In this document: piece by piece, positions 5,750 to 8,347 of the stretch | How positions within the stretch are numbered: position 1 is the first letter of the stretch | Layout: the number at the start of each line of letters is the position of its first letter | From: Microcaldota archaeon | Lineage (GTDB): Archaea > Micrarchaeota > Micrarchaeia > Micrarchaeales > Micrarchaeaceae | DNA length: 8,347 nt | Assembly (NCBI GenBank): GCA_021792115.1 | Contig: JAJYVI010000039.1 | Span: 1 to 8,347 of the forward strand | Reading direction: 5' to 3' | The notes under the pieces: model-generated | What the model saw: only the letters and a program-made list of their open reading frames with translations | Databases searched by the model: none | What the model was told of the DNA's origin: nothing | Position numbers and translations under genes: made by a program

Positions 5750-6664
5750 ATGAGTGAAATATTAAAAGATGATAAAAAGGTATATACTTCGTATAATCAA
5801 GTACTTGAAGATATCATGAAGAATATGTCAGAGAACAAAAAATTCTCACCAGAACTTATAACAGAAAATATGCTAAAGTTAAGTACAGACACTGGCTGGA
5901 CTGTTGCGCACGAACTGGCAATCAGATCTGAATTGCCTGAAAAATTCCAGACAGAAGACCTTATTAAGTATAAAGATAAGTATGGCAGGACTGTTGCCCA
6001 CGTGCTGGCAAGCAACAATAAATTGCCTGAAAAATTCATAAGAGATGATATTCTCAAGCTGGCAGATAACAGAGGCAGAACAGTTGCATTCGAGCTGGCA
6101 GATAACAGCGCACTTCCTGAAAAATTCATGACCGAACCAATCCTAAAATTAGCTAATAGAAATGGCTGGACTGTCGCGCATGTACTGGTAAACAACAGCG
6201 CACTTCCTGAAAAATTCATGACCGAACCAATCCTAAAATTGGCAGATGACAATGGTCTGACTGTCGCGCATGTACTGGTAAACAACAGCGCACTTCCTGA
6301 AAAATTCATGACCGAATCCATACTCCAATCTGCTGACAAAGATGGTTTAACTGTTGCGCATTTATTGGTATACAAGAATGCACTTCCTGAAAAATTCATT
6401 ACTGAACCTATCCTAAAATTGGCAGATGACACTGGCTGGACTGTTGCGCACGAACTGGCATTTAGATCAAAATTACCTGAAAAATTCATTACCGAGAGCA
6501 TCATAAAATTAGTGGACGATTATGGCGTAACAGTTGCGCATATATTGGCATACAGGAATGAATTGCCTGAAAAATTCCAGACAGCTGACATTCTAAAGCT
6601 GGCAGATAATGAAGGTAAAACAGTTGCTTGGATGAAAGAGCAGGCTCTTAAAAAGAAAATATAA
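5750..6664 (+). CDS. Ankyrin-like solenoid protein of nine 30-residue repeats
   Basis: After a 31-residue leader that may form a helix, the whole protein (304 aa) is nine tandem units of exactly 30 residues starting at residue 32 (nt 5843). The consensus is LPEKFMTEPILKLADDNG-x-TVAHVLAxxSA. Unit 1 is diverged at its front (FSPELITENML) and unit 9 runs into a basic tail (EQALKKKI). Each unit looks like helix-turn-helix with a G-x-TVAH turn analogous to the G-TPLH of ankyrin repeats, so a helical solenoid for protein binding is likely. No signal peptide, membrane segment or enzyme motif is seen, so it is probably cytoplasmic. Units 4 and 5 are nearly identical in DNA, showing recent duplication. 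It stands alone between a MITE-like element and small genes. I do not recognise a named family, and its partner is unknown. Confidence 0.85.
   Translation: MSEILKDDKKVYTSYNQVLEDIMKNMSENKKFSPELITENMLKLSTDTGWTVAHELAIRSELPEKFQTEDLIKYKDKYGRTVAHVLASNNKLPEKFIRDDILKLADNRGRTVAFELADNSALPEKFMTEPILKLANRNGWTVAHVLVNNSALPEKFMTEPILKLADDNGLTVAHVLVNNSALPEKFMTESILQSADKDGLTVAHLLVYKNALPEKFITEPILKLADDTGWTVAHELAFRSKLPEKFITESIIKLVDDYGVTVAHILAYRNELPEKFQTADILKLADNEGKTVAWMKEQALKKKI
5843..6652 (+). repeat. 90-bp in-frame tandem repeat, nine units
   Basis: Units begin at 5843 and every 90 bp thereafter (5933, 6023, 6113, 6203, 6293, 6383, 6473, 6563). The block CTTCCTGAAAAATTCATGAC is identical in units 4 to 6. Units 4 and 5 differ only in a short central stretch (about 6157-6174 against 6247-6264). 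No insertion or deletion breaks the 90-bp period anywhere. This coding repeat also creates a long empty reading frame on the opposite strand. Confidence 0.92.
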
Positions 6665-6900
6665 AAAGATCTTCTTTCCAGATTGGCGTAGTACGCGTAT
6701 TACTATTATCTCCCTCTTTCCAATCCACTTTTTATCTCATCTAACAATAATCTCGATATATTTCATAATTAACTATGTTATTACTAAATCTATTTGTGCT
6801 TTTCTCTTTGTCCCTCTTGTGATTTAGATTTGAGTTCTTATTACTATTAAATTCAACCCTGTTTAAGCATTGTAGTGAATCAATGAGAAATAAATGTGAT
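6665..6900. other. Gap after the repeat-protein gene, with one palindrome
   Basis: GTAGTACGCGTATTAC (6688-6703) is a 16-bp palindrome with one G/T wobble, standing out in an AT-rich region. Otherwise I see no gene. The longest minus-strand frame without stops has no start codon and very biased composition (rich in Asn, Lys and Ser). Confidence 0.45.
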
Positions 6901-7170
6901 TTACTTCTTTTTGTATGTTGTTTTATTTACTTCCTTTATAATAACATAAAACATTATTATTACTATTATAAATGAGAATACATATGCTAAAAGAAGTTGT
7001 AACCATCCATATAAATGATCGTAGCTTGCAAAAACACTAACTAATGTAAAAATGAGTAAGAAAAGAGTTACATAAACCAAGGTTATTGTTGCTTTTTCAA
7101 GTCTTTCGGAACTTTCTGCTAATCGATTAATTGCATTATCTATTGTATCTTTGTTCTTTTTAGATTGCAT
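6901..7170 (-). CDS. Small membrane protein with two transmembrane helices
   Basis: From the ATG at 7170 this is 89 residues. The N-terminal roughly 28 residues are charged and helical (KDTIDNAINRLAESSERLEKA, a possible short coiled coil). Two hydrophobic segments follow (about 29-48 ITLVYVTLFLLIFTLVSVFA and about 54-78 WLQLLLAYVFSFIIVIIMFY), then a basic tail NKTTYKKK. This predicts a hairpin in the membrane with both ends in the cytoplasm. A GTG at 7353 would add 61 residues, but that extension crosses the IS-like end at 7188-7203 and lacks conserved character, so I prefer 7170. No Shine-Dalgarno is seen; TTTAAATTTT near 7198-7207 could be a TATA box for a nearly leaderless mRNA. The family is not recognised. 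Two-helix proteins with a helical N-terminus occur among toxins, holins and SLATT-like effectors, but nothing here decides. Confidence 0.6.
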   Translation of the reverse strand: MQSKKNKDTIDNAINRLAESSERLEKATITLVYVTLFLLIFTLVSVFASYDHLYGWLQLLLAYVFSFIIVIIMFYVIIKEVNKTTYKKK

Positions 7171-7187
7171 ATTAACTATAAATATAA

Positions 7188-7345
7188 TCTGTTGAAAATT
7201 TAAATTATTATGCAATAATTCCGCTAATACTATCAATACAAAAAATCTTTGATTTTTTCTTTTTATATATAAATAGGGCGACTGCGACCGTCTTAAATAA
7301 TAAGATATCCTTATACTTAGCGGAGCGCCACTCATATAGATGGGA
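7188..7345. mobile_element. Probable decayed second copy of the MITE-like element end
   Basis: TCTGTTGAAAATTTAA (7188-7203) is identical over 16 bp to the inner side of the right end of the 5331-5670 element (reverse complement of 5652-5667). About 130 bp further in, TTAGCGGAGC (7317-7326) recurs. The same 10-mer lies about 110 bp inside that element in the same relative orientation. Two anchors in the same order point to a decayed related copy. The opposite end is not found in the window. Confidence 0.4.
7262..7281. promoter_or_regulatory. Symmetric TATA box, usable on either strand
   Basis: TTTTATATATAAATAG near 7262-7276 is a strong, nearly palindromic TATA element. On the minus strand it would start an RNA near 7240 that runs into the two-helix membrane protein gene. 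On the plus strand it would start near 7293 and read through the hairpin at 7347-7388 to T-rich sequence at 7418-7427. Which strand is used cannot be told from sequence. Confidence 0.35.
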
Positions 7346-7346
7346 A

Positions 7347-7388
7347 ACCTCACAGTGTCAAAGAAAGAATCAAATTAACCTGTGAGGT
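7347..7388. repeat. Long-loop hairpin, 9-bp perfect stem
   Basis: ACCTCACAG (7347-7355) pairs perfectly with CTGTGAGGT (7380-7388) across 24 nt. It lies between genes and just downstream of the decayed element copy. It may be part of a small RNA or another element's end; there is no further support. Confidence 0.4.
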
Positions 7389-7448
7389 ATTGAAATAATG
7401 CTACTTGGTAAGGTGCTATTTATTTTTCAGGTCTGCCTTTCTTATTAA

Positions 7449-7571
7449 ACTTCTTTCTAAGAAGTCCATTTTGATTAAACTTTTTTAAAAGTTTATTCTT
7501 GATTAAACTTTTTGTAGCAAAGCTGCAAAATTTTAGCAACTTTGTTGCTAAACTTCTTTCTAAGAAGTTTA
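7449..7571. repeat. Cluster of five short hairpins after the DNA polymerase gene
   Basis: The hairpins are: ACTTCTT-TCT-AAGAAGT (7449-7465); TAAACTTTT-TT-AAAAGTTTA (7476-7495); a 9-bp stem with AAA loop (7510-7530, one wobble); TTTAGCAAC-TTT-GTTGCTAAA (7532-7552); and TAAACTTCTT-TCT-AAGAAGTTTA (7549-7571), which shares four bases with the previous one. The phrase ATTAAACTT recurs at 7445, 7474 and 7502. They begin 2 nt past the polymerase stop codon and would fold in its 3' untranslated RNA, as a transcription end or an RNA stabiliser. Confidence 0.7.
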
Positions 7572-7572
7572 C

Positions 7573-8347
7573 TTACAACTTCTTCTGGCTGCCCATTGCT
7601 TTAAGATCTTGCTCGTTTATGCCCAGCTCCTTCAATATCCTCATGACAGCAGGTATTACCTGGTTGTTGATGTAATAGTCAGGGTCGTAGTCAGCGTGCT
7701 CTGCAACAGCCTGCTCCTCAAGCATTGCCTTTTCAGAGATGCTTGTACCGGACTTTGTGACCACATAGGTTATTGCCCCATGCTCAAGCTCATATTTCGT
7801 TTTTATGCCTGCCTTGAGAGCCTTTCTTGCAGCCGCGACCTCAGGAGAGATGATGTCATACTTGTCCAATGCCTTCCTCAGCTGGGTGCTTATAGCCATC
7901 TCCTTCATGTCCACTGAGCCAGACCTTATGTCTGCTATCACTCCGCGGACTATGTCCAGGACCTGGGCTATGCTGCCGTGCTTCAGTATTGCCTCGAGCA
8001 CCTCGTGCTGCGTCCTTCTTGCGATGCCTGACCAGTCCCTGCGCACCAGCTCGAACCCCCGTATCTTTATCCTGCCTGACTCAGAGATCATCGCGTACTT
8101 CTTCTTCGCGCCCTTCTCCTCGTTCTTGGCTTTCTTGCTCACAAAGACTGCCCGCGTGTAGAAGTCCTCCAGCTCCAGCTCCATTGACTCAGGCAGGCTT
8201 GCATTGACTGATTTCGCAAACCCGAGCGCGAAGTCCTTTGGCCTGCCCTGCATCAGGAGCGCCACCGAGTCCGTATCGCTGTATATCACCTTCAGCCCAT
8301 ATGCTTCTGCCTTGTCTATCGTGTCCTTTATGTAGTATCTTGCATAT
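7573..8347 (-). CDS. Family B DNA polymerase, C-terminal part (gene starts outside window)
   Basis: About 257 residues of the catalytic subunit of archaeal PolB, the replicative or repair DNA polymerase. Reading in from the window edge: YARYYIKDTIDKAEAYGLKV, then motif C IYSDTDSV with the two metal-binding aspartates, then the thumb-side signature KKKYAMISESGRIKIRGFELVRRDWSG (KKYA and RGFE-VRRDW). A helical thumb domain follows, then the family's C-terminal DPDYYINNQVIPAVMRILKELG. The GTG at 8289 is internal, just before motif C, not a start. The protein ends at SQKKL: the first four positions of a PCNA-binding box (Q-x-x-L) are there, but the aromatic half is absent. The gene is richer in G+C than the rest of the window. 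The stop codon is followed at once by a cluster of hairpins. Confidence 0.95.
   Translation of the reverse strand, partial: YARYYIKDTIDKAEAYGLKVIYSDTDSVALLMQGRPKDFALGFAKSVNASLPESMELELEDFYTRAVFVSKKAKNEEKGAKKKYAMISESGRIKIRGFELVRRDWSGIARRTQHEVLEAILKHGSIAQVLDIVRGVIADIRSGSVDMKEMAISTQLRKALDKYDIISPEVAAARKALKAGIKTKYELEHGAITYVVTKSGTSISEKAMLEEQAVAEHADYDPDYYINNQVIPAVMRILKELGINEQDLKAMGSQKKL

Noticed and set aside
5797..6504. Long minus-strand open frame of 235 codons
   Set aside because: It is the antisense of the 90-bp coding repeat; its protein is a low-complexity mirror of the repeat and the plus-strand gene has the ribosome binding site.
5843..6652. Regular 90-bp repeats as a CRISPR array
   Set aside because: The units are contiguous, in frame and coding, with no unique spacers.
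6770..6905. Minus-strand stop-free stretch after the two-helix protein
   Set aside because: It has no start codon and its Asn/Lys/Ser-rich composition is what AT-rich noncoding DNA gives.
7171..7353. N-terminal extension of the two-helix protein from GTG 7353
   Set aside because: It runs through the IS-like end and promoter-like sequence; the ATG at 7170 gives a compact protein with a plausible helical start.
7609..8207. Plus-strand frames opposite the DNA polymerase
   Set aside because: They are shadows of a G+C-richer gene; the minus frame has motif C and thumb signatures.

Overview
The window is archaeal. The evidence is an intron-containing tRNA-Trp with no encoded CCA, a textbook C/D box sRNA, a Sec61-beta subunit gene, a family B DNA polymerase, A/T-rich TATA-like promoters and GGTG-type ribosome binding sites. 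The small housekeeping genes embedded in AT-rich spacers, and the DUF4143 ATPase and Pif1-WYL helicase, would suit a small-genome (DPANN-like) archaeon. That lineage call is inference. The sequence is broadly AT-rich, but the DNA polymerase at the right edge is visibly richer in G+C than the centre, which reads as an accessory stretch.

Layout from left to right. Positions 1-640 are mobile-element debris: a broken IS5-like DDE transposase on the minus strand, two small hairpins, and a hairpin that resembles the right end of an IS200/IS605 (TnpB-type) element. Positions 636-1211 hold two minus-strand genes, a winged-helix regulator and a 51-codon Sec61-beta. After a very AT-rich gap (about 1212-1511) comes the most striking locus. 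A dual-guide C/D box sRNA (1512-1561) ends 10 nt before tRNA-Trp(CCA) (1572-1718), which carries a 74-nt intron. Both sRNA guides fit the H69-H71 region of 23S rRNA, with predicted 2'-O-methylation at positions equivalent to E. coli C1920 and 1940. There is room for only one promoter, so the pair probably forms a single sRNA-tRNA precursor.

A plus-strand Pif1-type helicase with a C-terminal WYL domain (2005-3612) converges on a minus-strand AAA+ DUF4143 ATPase (3902-5233). The ATPase promoter carries two near-identical 18-bp palindromes flanking the TATA box. From about 5330 to 7350 is an accessory stretch: a 340-bp MITE-like element with inverted ends, a 304-aa protein made of nine exact 30-residue ankyrin-like units, a two-helix small membrane protein, and an apparent decayed second copy of the MITE end. 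The right edge is the C-terminal part of family B DNA polymerase (7573-8347, minus). It is followed by five short hairpins and ends where a PCNA-interacting motif would normally continue.

The genes do not form one pathway. They are core information-processing and secretion genes (sRNA, tRNA, Sec61-beta, PolB) interspersed with mobile remnants and accessory genes. The strongest new signal is the sRNA-tRNA pair; the paired palindromes at the ATPase promoter come second.
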